DNA from: Clostridium weizhouense
GTDB lineage: Bacteria; Bacillota; Clostridia; Clostridiales; Clostridiaceae
DNA length: 64,000 bases
NCBI RefSeq assembly: GCF_019431045.1
Contig: NZ_JAHXPT010000010.1
Location: 62,001-126,000 of the forward strand
Direction of reading: 5' to 3'
Shown here: positions 19,679-28,435 of the stretch, piece by piece
Layout: the number at the start of each line of letters is the position of its first letter
Position numbering within the stretch: position 1 is the stretch's first letter
Notes under the pieces: generated by a model
Database searches by the model: none
What the model was told of the DNA's origin: nothing
Seen by the model: only the letters and a program-made list of their open reading frames with translations
Position numbers and translations under genes: made by a program

Positions 19679-21412
19679 TTATTTATTAAATTCTAATTTA
19701 TCAAATTCTTTAGGATCAACTATTACAGTTTTATTAGTATGATAAATCACCATACCTGGCTTTGAACCATTTGGCTTTTTAAGCTCTTTTACTTTTGTAT
19801 AATCTACCGGTACTTTAGAAGAATTTTTTCCTTTACTATAATATGCAGCAATTATCGCGGCTTCTTCTAATGTTTTATCTGGTACATCAAATGAAGCAAT
19901 TATAACATGAGAACCTGGAATATCTTTTGTGTGTAACCAAAGATAATTTCTGTTCGCAAATTTTAAACTTAAATAATCATTTTGTAGATTATTTTTACCT
20001 ACATAGATATCAATACCTTCACTAGATTTAAAATGATGAGGTTTTGAAGTTTTGTTTTTCTTGCTATTCTTATCAGATTTTCTGAATTTTATATATCCTG
20101 TTTCAATAAGCTCATTTTTTATATCTGAAATTTCTTCATAGCTTTCAACATTTTGAATATTTGTAAGAACTGAACTTAAATATTCTTCTTCTTTAGAATT
20201 TTTATCAAGCTGCTTTTTAGCATATTCTTCAGATACTTTTAATTTATTGTATTTTTTATAATAAGCTTGCACATTCTCAGATGGAGTTTTAAAAGGGTCC
20301 AATCTTATCTCCATATATTCTTCATTTTCACTATAGTAATTTAATAATGAAACTCTAACATCACCTTTTTTTATTGTATATATATAAGAAGTTAAAAGAT
20401 CACCTTTAATTCTTAATATCTCTTTTTCAGAACATTCATTTAATGTTTGAATAAGAATTTTTGATTTCTTTTTACATCTATCTATATTTGTAGATACTAA
20501 TTTTTCAAGATTATTAGCCCTGCTATGTAATCTATCTTGCATATCTTTTTTGAAGAAGAAATCATCCATTAGAAGGTTAGGGTTATCATAATATATATTT
20601 GAATAATCATTTTCTAAAGAGGAAAGCTTTAAAAAATAGAAGTCTTTAAAAATTCCTGATTGATTTGTATAGATATTATAAGAAATATTTTTATCTAAAG
20701 TAATAATAAAATTATTAAAAAATTTAAAAATTTCTTCTCTAGTAGGTGATGAATTAGATTTAATAATGTTATAATATAAATCTAAAGACAATAATTTACT
20801 AACACCTGTAAAAGATTTAGAAAAAAATGTCTCATCAAAAGTGATTGAATTATTACTAATAAAATTATTAAAATCTTCATAAGCAAATGAAAAAGGATTT
20901 AATTTATTGGAGTTAGGTGGATAAACATAGTTAACTCCTGGATAGAGAACTCTAAAAGTATTTATATCTGGGGTGATATGTTTAATAGATTCCATAACTT
21001 TATTATCACGTTTTCTAACTAATGTTATATTAGAGTGTCTACCCATCAATTCTATTATTAAAGAATATACACTATCAAATCCTAATTCATCTCGATTTTC
21101 TATATCTATTATTAAAATTCTATCATTGTTTTTTTGAGTTAGTTTAGTAATGCGACCACCTAATATATATTTTCTTAGTACCATTAAATACATAGGAGCT
21201 TTAATAGGATTATTTTTAGTTAAATTTGTTAAATGTATTCTAGCAAACCTTGGAGAAGCAGATATTAAAAGTTTTATATTTTTGCGATCTTTTCTTAAGG
21301 TTAAAATAATTTCGTCTTTTTCAGGTTGATTTATTTTATCTATTTTTGAATCTAATATTGATTTTTTTAAATCATTAACTAAACTATATAAGTAGATACC
21401 GTCAAGTGCCAT
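19679..21412 (-). CDS. rqcH: RqcH, ribosome quality control NFACT protein
   Basis: This 577-residue protein has an N-terminal NFACT-N (FbpA) domain starting MALDGIYLYSLVNDL, a long coiled coil (about residues 280-430), and the C-terminal NFACT-R domain (IDIYVGKNNLQNDYLSLK, WLHTKDIPGSHVII). RqcH binds stalled 50S-peptidyl-tRNA and adds C-terminal alanine tails. It is annotated in older genomes as fibronectin-binding protein. It works in the same pathway as YlmH above. A GGAGGA site precedes the ATG. Confidence 0.93.
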   Translation of the reverse strand: MALDGIYLYSLVNDLKKSILDSKIDKINQPEKDEIILTLRKDRKNIKLLISASPRFARIHLTNLTKNNPIKAPMYLMVLRKYILGGRITKLTQKNNDRILIIDIENRDELGFDSVYSLIIELMGRHSNITLVRKRDNKVMESIKHITPDINTFRVLYPGVNYVYPPNSNKLNPFSFAYEDFNNFISNNSITFDETFFSKSFTGVSKLLSLDLYYNIIKSNSSPTREEIFKFFNNFIITLDKNISYNIYTNQSGIFKDFYFLKLSSLENDYSNIYYDNPNLLMDDFFFKKDMQDRLHSRANNLEKLVSTNIDRCKKKSKILIQTLNECSEKEILRIKGDLLTSYIYTIKKGDVRVSLLNYYSENEEYMEIRLDPFKTPSENVQAYYKKYNKLKVSEEYAKKQLDKNSKEEEYLSSVLTNIQNVESYEEISDIKNELIETGYIKFRKSDKNSKKNKTSKPHHFKSSEGIDIYVGKNNLQNDYLSLKFANRNYLWLHTKDIPGSHVIIASFDVPDKTLEEAAIIAAYYSKGKNSSKVPVDYTKVKELKKPNGSKPGMVIYHTNKTVIVDPKEFDKLEFNK

Positions 21413-21439
21413 TATAATTCGTCCTTTCTTAGTAGGTAT

Positions 21440-21462
21440 AAGACATTAAAAATTAATGTCTT
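21440..21462 (-). promoter_or_regulatory. Hairpin in the rqcH leader
   Basis: AAGACATTA (21440-21448) pairs perfectly with TAATGTCTT (21454-21462) around a 5-nt loop, 28 nt before the rqcH start on the reverse strand. It may be a leader stem or an operator. No binding protein can be assigned. Confidence 0.5.
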
Positions 21463-21664
21463 GCAAATAGTATAACATTATAAATGTAATATTATCAAAT
21501 ATACATATTATATAGTAGTTATAGTAAAATAGGATATGAATTAATCTTTATTTAATATATGTTCTAATTAGATTAATACATTTATAATCTTTTATATCAT
21601 TTTTATAAAGAGTTAAATCTTTAATTAAGAATATCTAGTTATAAGCATATATATCACAAATTAT

Positions 21665-21756
21665 ATATATAAGTTCCTTACTATACTAGTAAGCAATATT
21701 AGTTATAAATATTCTAACATTTATATTAATCAACAAATTTTTTTGAACTTATATAT
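21665..21756 (+). promoter_or_regulatory. Nested stem-loop in the dapF upstream region
   Basis: ATATATAAGTTC (21665-21676) is perfectly complementary to GAACTTATATAT (21745-21756). Inside, CTTACTA (21677-21683) pairs with TAGTAAG (21687-21693), directly stacked on the outer stem. This two-stem structure lies 100-190 nt before dapF in a 440-nt divergent gap that is otherwise AT-rich and empty. It lacks conserved lysine riboswitch sequences. The role is unknown and could be a leader RNA. Confidence 0.5.
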
Positions 21757-21854
21757 TTAGAATAAATTATTTAAGAGAAAAAATATTTATAAAGATTTTT
21801 ATGGTATTGTTAATATAAAATATGCAAAACTAATAAAATAGGAGGGATATTAAA

Positions 21855-22673
21855 ATGGAATTTTATAAAATGCATGGGGCAGGAAATGATTTTATTTTTA
21901 TTGAAGATTTTAAGTATAAAATAAAAGAAGAATGTGATTTAGCCAAAAAACTTTGTGATAGGCATTTTGGAATTGGTGCAGATGGATTAATTATTGTTAG
22001 AGATTCAGATAAAGCTGATGCTAAAATGATTATAATAAATTCTGATGGCTCGAGAGCAAATATGTGTGGAAATGCTATTAGATGTTTTGGAAAATATGTT
22101 TATGAAAATAAAATTATAAATGAAACTAAATTTTTAGTAGAAACAGGAGATGGAGTTAAAGAAATTGAAATAATATTAAATAACAACAATGTAGAATATG
22201 TAAAAGTATATATGGGAGTTCCATCTTATAATGGAATAGATATACCTTTAAATGATAAAAAACAGCTAATAGATACTGAGGTTAATATTAGTGGAGAAAG
22301 TTACAAAATGACTACAATATTAATGGGAGTTCCTCATACTGTTATTTTTGAAACTGATAAAGAATATGATGTTAAAGAAGGATATAAAATAGAAAAATTT
22401 AATTTATTTAAAGAGGGAACTAATGTTAACTTTGTTAAGATTAAAGATAAGAATCACATAAGAGTGAATACCTGGGAAAGAGGTGCAGGAGCAACTCTTG
22501 CTTGTGGTACTGGATGTTGTGCATCAGTAGTTGTTGCCAAACATTTAGGATATGTAGAAGATGGAAAAATTTTTGTTAAGGCACCAGGTGGAGAATTAAT
22601 TATTGAAGTCTTAGAAAATGGTGTATACATGAGTGGACCGGCAGAATTTATATGTAAAGGGACTGTTATTTAA
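21855..22673 (+). CDS. dapF: Diaminopimelate epimerase DapF
   Basis: This 272-residue enzyme interconverts LL- and meso-diaminopimelate for lysine and cell wall synthesis. Both catalytic cysteines are present in NMCGNAIRCFG and ACGTGCCAS, and the substrate motif MHGAGNDF opens the protein. It supplies the meso-DAP that MurE uses. A GGAGGG site precedes the ATG. Confidence 0.96.
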   Translation: MEFYKMHGAGNDFIFIEDFKYKIKEECDLAKKLCDRHFGIGADGLIIVRDSDKADAKMIIINSDGSRANMCGNAIRCFGKYVYENKIINETKFLVETGDGVKEIEIILNNNNVEYVKVYMGVPSYNGIDIPLNDKKQLIDTEVNISGESYKMTTILMGVPHTVIFETDKEYDVKEGYKIEKFNLFKEGTNVNFVKIKDKNHIRVNTWERGAGATLACGTGCCASVVVAKHLGYVEDGKIFVKAPGGELIIEVLENGVYMSGPAEFICKGTVI

Positions 22674-22705
22674 AATAATTACTTAAATAATATGAGGGAA
22701 TAAAA

Positions 22706-23710
22706 ATGAGCATATTTAAAAATAAGAGTTTAAAGTTTTTAGCTTTGATTGTTTTTCCTCTGTTTGTATTAGGATGTTCAGGTAATAAGTCTAATATTTC
22801 TAATAAGGCAGAGGAAATAAAGTTAAATTCAGGGGCAGTATTAAAGAGTGAAGATTCATCATATGGTTTATACAATTATAAAGACGGAAAATATGAAAAA
22901 GAGCAAATGAATGATATGGTAGTTACTTATGATAAAGAGAGTTCAAGTTATATATACATGCAGGATGAAAAACATTATATTGTACATAATGGATATAAAA
23001 TGGAAGTTAAGGATAAAAACTATAGCAACATAAAAATGTCACCTAATGGAGAGTATGTATCATATTTTATAGAGGATGATGGATTAAAATTAAAAGTTTT
23101 CACTAATATAAATGATAAAGAAATACACCTTAAATCTAATGTTTCTATATCAGGAACTTTATATGATTGGTATGACAAAAATACTCTTGTTTATTATGGT
23201 ATAAGTAATGAGGGTGTAAATGGTATATTTACTTATAATTTAGAAACAAACAAAGAAGAATTATTATATAAAATACAAGAAGGTTTTTTATCTTTTATAA
23301 AGGCATCGAAAGATAATGTTATTTTTTTACAAATAGATTTAGAAAATAAGAAAAGTTTAATGATTATTAATAAAGTAAGTAAAGAGGTGACTTTATTAAA
23401 TGATAATATAGAAATAGTATCAGATGTAGTTATTCAAAATGAGGATATATATTTTACGGGAAGAATTAATGGTGATAAGGAATCTCTTTACAAAATAAAA
23501 GGAGATAAAGCAAAAAGAGTTATTTTTGATTTTCCTAATGTAGTAAAAATTGATAAAGGGCTATGTACTGATGAAAAGAATAATATATTATTTATTGGTT
23601 CTAATGAATCTTTAAATAATGAGAGCATATATAGTTTTTCGGAAGATGGAACTATAGAATTAGTATCTAAGCCAGCAAAAGAATATATTTTTTTAGATTA
23701 TATAAGCTGA
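22706..23710 (+). CDS. Predicted lipoprotein with repeated beta-strand sequence
   Basis: This 334-residue protein has a lipoprotein signal peptide (LALIVFPLFVLGCSG, Cys about residue 24). The mature part has repeated short beta-rich blocks such as YSNIKMSPNGEYVSYF and YIYMQDEKHYIVHNG, which resemble a TolB-like propeller. I do not recognise a named family. It is probably co-transcribed with dapF (32-nt gap) and acts outside the membrane. A strong terminator follows. Confidence 0.65.
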   Translation: MSIFKNKSLKFLALIVFPLFVLGCSGNKSNISNKAEEIKLNSGAVLKSEDSSYGLYNYKDGKYEKEQMNDMVVTYDKESSSYIYMQDEKHYIVHNGYKMEVKDKNYSNIKMSPNGEYVSYFIEDDGLKLKVFTNINDKEIHLKSNVSISGTLYDWYDKNTLVYYGISNEGVNGIFTYNLETNKEELLYKIQEGFLSFIKASKDNVIFLQIDLENKKSLMIINKVSKEVTLLNDNIEIVSDVVIQNEDIYFTGRINGDKESLYKIKGDKAKRVIFDFPNVVKIDKGLCTDEKNNILFIGSNESLNNESIYSFSEDGTIELVSKPAKEYIFLDYIS

Positions 23711-23724
23711 AATAATTATAAATA

Positions 23725-23768
23725 AAAAGATGTTAAAACAGAAATTAGTGTTTTAACATCTTTTTATT
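23725..23768 (+). terminator. Terminator after the lipoprotein gene
   Basis: AAAAAGATGTTAAAACA pairs perfectly with TGTTTTAACATCTTTTT around a short loop. The 3' arm ends in T5, followed by further T-rich sequence. Confidence 0.92.
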
Positions 23769-23779
23769 TTTTGTTATGT

Positions 23780-23872
23780 TTAAATTAATGTTAATAGTAT
23801 AGTGTAAAACAAATTCAAATACAAGTTCGTTCTTATATTATAATATAATCAGTATTTTAAAAGATAGCCTTT
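23780..23872. repeat. Decayed short copy of the hairpin repeat found at 28160-28380
   Basis: The segment around TTAATAGTATAGTGTAA, the middle part AAATTCAAATACAAGTTCG and the right arm TTATATTATAATATAATCA align in order with the arms and middle of the element at 28160-28380. The arms here are diverged and a central block of about 100 nt is missing. It fills most of the gap before the pilus operon. Confidence 0.5.
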
Positions 23873-23937
23873 TATTTTTAAAAATTTTCAATAAAAGTGA
23901 ATAAATTTATATCTAATAGGTGAGAGTAAAAATATAA

Positions 23938-25323
23938 ATGGAAAATAATGTAAAGGAGGAGAGGGAGATTAGTGAGTATGGAATAAGGGATGTGGATATA
24001 AGTATTGCTAGGAAAGTAAATGGTGATATATGTGAAAAATACAATATAATTCCTTTGAAGAAACAAGAAGAAAAGACTCTAGTTTTAAGTTATAATGCAT
24101 TAGAAGAATCTAAACATTATTTAAGATTTATTTATAATACAGACATTATATTAAAAGAAGTAACAAAGGAAAATTATGAGTATTTAAAAGATGTAATATT
24201 TAAAGTAGACAGTAAAAATTTAGATGAATATCTTATATATAATGCAGTTGATAGAGGTGCTAGTGACATACATTTTGAACCAAGACAAAATGAGGTTGAT
24301 ATAAGATATAGAATTAATGGAAGTTTAGTTTTAGTTCATAAAATATTTCTTTCAGAATATCTAGCTTTGTCATCTAAAATAAAACTTAAAGCTAATATGG
24401 ATATATCTGAAAAAAGAAAACCACAAGATGGAAAGATTGTGATAAATCATAAAGGTGTTAAGTATGATTTAAGACTTTCATCTATACCGTTGGTTTATGG
24501 TGAAAAGTTAGTTATAAGAATATTGTATTGTGAAACTTTTAATTATAAGTTAGAGAGTTTAGGATTTTCTAAAGATAAAGTAGAAGTTATTAGAAAGATG
24601 ATGGCATTAAATACTGGGTTAATAATTGTCACAGGACCAACTGGGAGTGGAAAATCCACTACATTATATACAATTTTAAAGGAAATAAACAAAGAAGATG
24701 TCAATATTACAACATTAGAAGATCCTGTAGAAGCAGTAATTCCTAATATAAATCAGATGAGTTTAAATAAAAAACTTGATATTAATTTTTCTACAGGGCT
24801 AAAAAACATTTTAAGACAAGATCCAGATGTAATTATGATAGGAGAAGTTAGGGATGAAGAAACAGCACATATGGTTGTAAGAGCTGCAATAACAGGACAC
24901 AAAGTATATACAACAATTCATACTGCAACTCCAAGAGAGGTATTTTTTAGATTAGAGGACATGGGGGTTAAACCTTACTTAATTAGAGATTCTCTTATAG
25001 GAATTATATCTCAAAGGTTAGTAAAGACCTTATGTAAAAAGTGTAAAAGAGAAGATAAAGAAACTTTTTATAAAGGAAATAAGGTTTATAAAAAGGTTGG
25101 ATGTAAATCATGTAATTATTCAGGTTACAGTGGAAGAAAGCTTGTAAGCTCTGTATATTTTTTAGGAAGAGAATATGGAATAGAAAAAATTTATAATGAT
25201 AGAAAATATTTATCAAACATTAGTATGAAAAATGATTTAGAAAGTTTAATGGAGAATGGAGAAATACCTTATGATGATTATTTGAAATTTATAGAAGGCG
25301 AGGGATTAAGTGAGTGTATTTAA
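23938..25323 (+). CDS. pilB: Type IV pilus / type II secretion assembly ATPase (PilB/GspE)
   Basis: This 461-residue ATPase has a short N-terminal GspE domain, Walker A GPTGSGKSTT (starting about residue 233), an Asp box, Walker B region DPDVIMIGEVRDEETA, a His box, and a C-terminal zinc motif with two CxxC pairs (CKKCKRED and GCKSCNYSG). It drives pilin polymerisation at the membrane. The start is unsure: ATG 23938 has only a weak AGGTGAG site 13 nt away. A strong AAAGGAGG at 23952 points to an in-frame ATT at 23968. pilC overlaps its end. Confidence 0.93.
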   Translation: MENNVKEEREISEYGIRDVDISIARKVNGDICEKYNIIPLKKQEEKTLVLSYNALEESKHYLRFIYNTDIILKEVTKENYEYLKDVIFKVDSKNLDEYLIYNAVDRGASDIHFEPRQNEVDIRYRINGSLVLVHKIFLSEYLALSSKIKLKANMDISEKRKPQDGKIVINHKGVKYDLRLSSIPLVYGEKLVIRILYCETFNYKLESLGFSKDKVEVIRKMMALNTGLIIVTGPTGSGKSTTLYTILKEINKEDVNITTLEDPVEAVIPNINQMSLNKKLDINFSTGLKNILRQDPDVIMIGEVRDEETAHMVVRAAITGHKVYTTIHTATPREVFFRLEDMGVKPYLIRDSLIGIISQRLVKTLCKKCKREDKETFYKGNKVYKKVGCKSCNYSGYSGRKLVSSVYFLGREYGIEKIYNDRKYLSNISMKNDLESLMENGEIPYDDYLKFIEGEGLSECI

Positions 25324-26383
25324 ATTTAGAGAAAATTTTATTAAAAATAACTTTAGCAAGGTCAACTATAGAGAATTGAGTTTAATATCAGGAAATTTAG
25401 CTCATCTTTATAAAGATGGAATTCCAATAAATGATGCAATAGGTTTAATTAAAGAAGTAACTTTAAATAGATCTTATAAAGAAAGTTTAGAAAAGGTAGT
25501 AGATTTAATACAGGAAGGAAAAAGTTTATCTGAAGCTTTTGGATACATGCCAGAATTTTATCCAAAGTTTTTTATAGGAATAATTTCAATAGGAGAAAAT
25601 AGTGGAAAGTTATATGAAGTTTTATGTACGTTAAAAAATTATTACAGTAAAAGAGTTTCTATAAAAAAAGAAATTATAAATTCAATAACATATCCATTAA
25701 TTATTTTGACATCAATTATATTTCTTGTCATATTTATGATGCTAATAGTAATTCCTAATTTTTATGAAATTTATTTATCTATAGGAACTACGCCTCCTTT
25801 AAGTTGTTCTATATTATATAAAATTAGTGTCTATTTTAAGAGTAATATTATTCTTAGTGTAATTAGTATAATATGTTGGTTTATACTTGCACCAATTATA
25901 GCTATTAAGGGATTAAGTAATACAAAAAATGTATATATGTTTAAAAATATAAAAATTATTAATGATTTTTTTGAATATATTATTGTTTTAATACTTTCCA
26001 TTATAGTTAATAGTGGTGTTAATATATCCTATGGACTAAAGTATTGTTCTGAAGGTATGAATTTAAATTATCTAAGTAATAAACTAAATCATATTAATAA
26101 AAATATTCTAACAGGAGAATCATTAACAGAAGCATTAATTGATGCTGAAGGGTTTTCTAAATATACAGTTGCTATAGTTAGAATACGGGAAGAAAGTGGA
26201 TCTATTGGAGAGGGACTTAATGAACTAAGCATTTCCCTTCAGGAAAATTTAAGCAAAAGAATAAATAAATATCTTAGCTTTTTACAACCGTTTTTAATAA
26301 TTTTTATGTCAATCTTAATTACAATATTTTTTATAGCATTTATATTGCCATTATTTGATGCGTTGAAAAGTGGAATAAGATAG
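25310..26383 (+). CDS. pilC: Type IV pilus inner-membrane platform protein PilC/GspF
   Basis: This 357-residue protein has the GspF pattern of two cytoplasmic repeats (about residues 20-140 and 220-330), each followed by membrane helices, with LIQEGKSLSEAFG and FPKFFIGIISIGENSGKL-type motifs. It anchors the assembly ATPase in the membrane. It starts at GTG 25310, overlapping pilB by 14 nt, which suggests translational coupling. The first prepilin starts immediately after its stop. Confidence 0.9.
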   Translation: MSVFKFRENFIKNNFSKVNYRELSLISGNLAHLYKDGIPINDAIGLIKEVTLNRSYKESLEKVVDLIQEGKSLSEAFGYMPEFYPKFFIGIISIGENSGKLYEVLCTLKNYYSKRVSIKKEIINSITYPLIILTSIIFLVIFMMLIVIPNFYEIYLSIGTTPPLSCSILYKISVYFKSNIILSVISIICWFILAPIIAIKGLSNTKNVYMFKNIKIINDFFEYIIVLILSIIVNSGVNISYGLKYCSEGMNLNYLSNKLNHINKNILTGESLTEALIDAEGFSKYTVAIVRIREESGSIGEGLNELSISLQENLSKRINKYLSFLQPFLIIFMSILITIFFIAFILPLFDALKSGIR

Positions 26384-26821
26384 ATGAGGAAAAAAGGTTT
26401 TACCTTAATAGAATTGGTTATAAGTATAGCTATAATTACTATTATTTTTGCTGTATCTATATCTTTAAGTAAGATGAATTCTAGGATTTATAATGATATA
26501 AGATATGAAAGTTTACTCTATGAGATAGAAGATATTATATCTTATTCTAAGGCATACTGTAAAAATAATAATACGTCGGGAGAAATACAGATAGATAATA
26601 AGCTTAATGAGATTTCATTCTCCCAAAATGATGATAAAAAAATAAAAAAGGTTACTCTACCTAAAGACATAAATCTGATTGTGAAAAATGAAATCTTAAA
26701 TATAGGTTCAAATGGACATATAAAGAATGGATTGTGTATAAGTGTTGAAGATAAATATCATGAATGTTATGACATTACAATAAGAGTAGGTGTAGACTTA
26801 GTTACCATAAAGAAAAAATAG
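26384..26821 (+). CDS. Prepilin-like protein, class III signal
   Basis: This 145-residue protein starts MRKKGFTLIELVISIAI, a textbook type IV prepilin leader cleaved before Phe with Glu at +5. A hydrophobic helix (about 6-28) precedes a small C-terminal domain with a cysteine near the end. It may be the main pilin or a pseudopilin. No prepilin peptidase gene is in the window, so processing relies on one elsewhere. Confidence 0.88.
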   Translation: MRKKGFTLIELVISIAIITIIFAVSISLSKMNSRIYNDIRYESLLYEIEDIISYSKAYCKNNNTSGEIQIDNKLNEISFSQNDDKKIKKVTLPKDINLIVKNEILNIGSNGHIKNGLCISVEDKYHECYDITIRVGVDLVTIKKK

Positions 26822-26855
26822 TTAAGTATTTTTAGGTGATGAAAGGGATAGTATT

Positions 26856-27293
26856 TTGAAAAGAGAAGGTAATATTTTAATTGAAGTTATGGCTTCTTTA
26901 TTTATACTTAGTTTAATTATGCTTTTTGGAATAAATACTTATATTTATAGTAATAAAGTTTTAAAAGAAAGAAAATTAGCAGAAGAGGTTGATAGGACAA
27001 TTTATAATTTAATAAATGAAGTAAAATATAATTCCACTATGGATGAGATGAAGAAATTGTTATTAAATAAAGAGCTTGGATTTAAATTTAATAAGAATAT
27101 TTCAAAGGAATTATTAACTAAAAAACTTGAAAATCTTACTAAAGGAAATGATATAAAAATTTCTTTAATAAAAGAAAATAACTATGAATTAGAAATGCAA
27201 GCAGTGGTATTAGTTGAAAGTGATAATTTTATAATTAGTAAAGAAAAGAATTTTAGTAAATTGTGGTGGATGGAATATGCAAAAGAATATTAA
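26856..27293 (+). CDS. Prepilin-like minor pseudopilin
   Basis: This 145-residue protein starts at TTG 26856 (KREGNILIEVMASLFILSLIMLFG). Basic residues lead into a prepilin-like hydrophobic helix with Glu at the +5 type position, but Asn replaces the usual Phe at +1. This fits a minor pseudopilin of the GspI/PilV type. It overlaps the next gene by 17 nt in the same operon. The family call is by position and leader only. Confidence 0.7.
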   Translation: MKREGNILIEVMASLFILSLIMLFGINTYIYSNKVLKERKLAEEVDRTIYNLINEVKYNSTMDEMKKLLLNKELGFKFNKNISKELLTKKLENLTKGNDIKISLIKENNYELEMQAVVLVESDNFIISKEKNFSKLWWMEYAKEY

Positions 27294-27735
27294 AATTAGA
27301 AAGAAGAAGGGATTCACAATCATTGAGTCAATAGTATACATTTTTTTAACAACTTTAGTTTTGCTTGAAGGAATAAGATGCATGACTAATTTTTATAAAG
27401 GATATATAGAAAGCAAGAATATAAGTATAACTTATGACAAAATGCAAACGTTTTATTTGAATTTAGATTCAATTTTAAAAGAAGATCAAAAAGAAAATAT
27501 TGAAGTGCATGATAATTACTTATTAATTTATAGAGATATAGAATCAGAATTGAAAAGCAAAATGATAATTAAAGAAAAAGATTCTTTGGTTGTGAAATAT
27601 TTTGAAGGAGAGAATCCAAAAGGAAAAAATACCTTACTTTTAAATATAAGTGATTTTAAAGTTATTGAAAAAGAAAACTTAATTTATACAGTAATAGTTG
27701 ATAAAGATGGAAAGGAATTTATTAGATGTCTGTAA
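27277..27735 (+). CDS. Prepilin-like minor pseudopilin
   Basis: This 152-residue protein carries the leader RKKKGFTIIESIVYIFLTTLVLLEGI, with the G-F cleavage site and Glu at +5. The rest is a small charged domain typical of ComGF/GspJ-type minor pilins. It overlaps both neighbours, consistent with a tightly coupled operon. Confidence 0.75.
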   Translation: MQKNIKIRKKKGFTIIESIVYIFLTTLVLLEGIRCMTNFYKGYIESKNISITYDKMQTFYLNLDSILKEDQKENIEVHDNYLLIYRDIESELKSKMIIKEKDSLVVKYFEGENPKGKNTLLLNISDFKVIEKENLIYTVIVDKDGKEFIRCL

Positions 27736-28127
27736 AAAAGAGTGGAAATGTTTTAATAAGTACAATTTTAATATTATCATTAATAATTATTATAGGTAAT
27801 TGTAGTTTTAAAATCATGAAAAATAATAAAGAGATACAAAATCTTTATTGCAATGATGGTGGTATTTATGATTTTAGAAGTAAAGAAAAAAAGCTATTAA
27901 TTAATTTTATGAAAAATTTTAATAAAAGAGATATAGATGAATTATTATCAGATGATTTTAAAGAAAATTATAAAGAAGATTCTTTAGTTTATAACAAAGA
28001 GAAAGATATATTTTATTTATCTACATATATAAATAAACATTTAAAAATAGAAAGAGAAGTAAATTACATGGTAAAGAATAATAAGATATTGTTTATTCCG
28101 ACATACAAAACAAAGATTATTATTTAA
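27726..28127 (+). CDS. Small membrane-anchored pilus operon protein (possible PilX/ComGG analogue)
   Basis: This 133-residue protein has the leader VKKSGNVLISTILILSLIIIIG, a basic start and one hydrophobic helix resembling a prepilin, without the Glu at +5. Absence of that Glu is seen in GspK/PilX-type tip pilins. It overlaps the upstream pseudopilin by 10 nt. Beyond the leader I see no known domain. Confidence 0.55.
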   Translation: MSVKKSGNVLISTILILSLIIIIGNCSFKIMKNNKEIQNLYCNDGGIYDFRSKEKKLLINFMKNFNKRDIDELLSDDFKENYKEDSLVYNKEKDIFYLSTYINKHLKIEREVNYMVKNNKILFIPTYKTKIII

Positions 28128-28159
28128 AATTCTAAGACTGTGTTTTAAATAATAGTTTA

Positions 28160-28380
28160 TATTTTATGCTATGTTTTAAGTGGATGTTGATATTGTAGTA
28201 TAAAGCTCATGGACAGAATTGAAATATGAAACGCTACTCATGTACATTCGTGGAGTAAGTTCGAGTAGCAAAATATAAAATTTTGACTCTTACTTAAGAG
28301 TTGTAAAAAGCAAATTCCAATGCTAGTTCAGGCTTATACTACAATATCAACACTATATTAAAATATAGCTATATTTTAAT
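28160..28380. repeat. Hairpin repeat element inside the pilus locus (MITE-like or structured RNA repeat)
   Basis: GTTGATATTGTAGTATAA (28186-28203) is perfectly complementary to TTATACTACAATATCAAC (28334-28351), with imperfect extension outward on both sides. The interior, unusually GC-rich for this genome, holds further stems: GCTACTC (28233-28239) with GAGTAGC (28263-28269), and ACTCT with AGAGT near 28286-28301. It fills the 275-nt gap between the pseudopilin genes and the pilM-like gene. A shorter decayed relative lies at 23780-23872. It has no coding capacity. Confidence 0.7.
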
Positions 28381-28435
28381 ATAAACACTTAATAGAGAGA
28401 TAGTGGAAAGTATAATTTATAAAGGAGTGTTCGTT

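Noticed and set aside
21413-21854. Lysine riboswitch before dapF
   Set aside because: The long conserved L-box core cannot be found, and the stems seen do not match its layout.
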